Origin: Sulfitobacter sp.
GTDB lineage: Bacteria > Pseudomonadota > Alphaproteobacteria > Rhodobacterales > Rhodobacteraceae
NCBI GenBank assembly: GCA_026421135.1
Contig: JAPKCR010000162.1
Location: 1-6,090, forward strand
Length of the DNA: 6,090 bases
Reading direction: 5' to 3'
Made by a program: the position numbers and the translations under genes. This document shows positions 6,030-6,090 of the stretch, piece after piece; positions within the stretch are counted from its first letter, which is position 1; each line of letters starts with the position of its first letter. The notes below the pieces were generated by a model. The model was not told the origin of the DNA and made no database searches. It saw only the letters and a list, made by a program, of their open reading frames with translations.

Positions 6030-6090
6030 TTACAGGTTTTGGTCCGTTTGTGTCACCAACCAAGCTTTGAACGACCGAAGGGCGGCTGTT
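6030..6090 (-). CDS. Possible C-terminal end of a LysR-type transcriptional regulator, cut by window edge
   Basis: One minus-strand frame is open from the right edge to a TAA at 6030-6032 and gives 19 residues, including ALRSFKAWLV. This resembles the usual last helix of LysR-family regulators of the GcvA type, which commonly end with a pattern like (A/V)-R-x-F-(R/K)-x-W-L. If real, the gene lies upstream of the cupredoxin-like gene on the same strand, with about 100 bp between them. The fragment is very short and another minus-strand frame is also open from the edge down to about position 5986, so this is tentative. Confidence 0.35.
   Translation of the reverse strand, partial: TAALRSFKAWLVTQTDQNL

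Overview
The window looks like ordinary chromosomal DNA of an alphaproteobacterium, most likely a Rhodobacteraceae/Roseobacter-type marine bacterium. This rests on the moderately high GC content, the style of the encoded proteins and the pairing of a DUF952 gene with pyrD. No rRNA, tRNA, CRISPR array, insertion sequence or phage gene was seen. The species cannot be named from the sequence alone.

Layout. (1) Positions 1-1639, minus strand: a three-gene operon read right to left, DUF952 protein, DUF1330 protein, then pyrD (quinone-type dihydroorotate dehydrogenase, cut by the left window edge). Both junctions are 4-bp ATGA overlaps, so translation is probably coupled. (2) Positions 1640-1805: a divergent control region with a candidate promoter and a small dyad. 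(3) Positions 1806-3362, plus strand: a secreted two-domain 5'-nucleotidase resembling animal CD73 as well as bacterial UshA, followed by a clear intrinsic terminator. (4) Positions 3432-4664, minus strand: a 12-helix MFS transporter of the YcaD type. (5) Positions 4665-4833: a second divergent spacer. (6) Positions 4834-5499, plus strand: a SRAP/YedK protein that crosslinks to abasic DNA. (7) Positions 5537-5929, minus strand: a small exported cupredoxin-like protein that appears to lack the copper ligands. (8) Positions 6030-6090, minus strand: a possible C-terminal tail of a LysR-type regulator entering from the right edge.

Functional links are modest. The left half combines the membrane step of de novo pyrimidine synthesis (PyrD) with a divergently transcribed periplasmic enzyme that releases nucleosides and phosphate from extracellular nucleotides; co-regulation is only an inference. 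The transporter, the DNA-damage protein and the cupredoxin-like protein look like independent units. No convincing new multi-gene system is visible. The points most worth a second look are the apparently metal-less cupredoxin, the coupled DUF952-DUF1330-pyrD operon and the CD73-like cysteine pattern of the nucleotidase.
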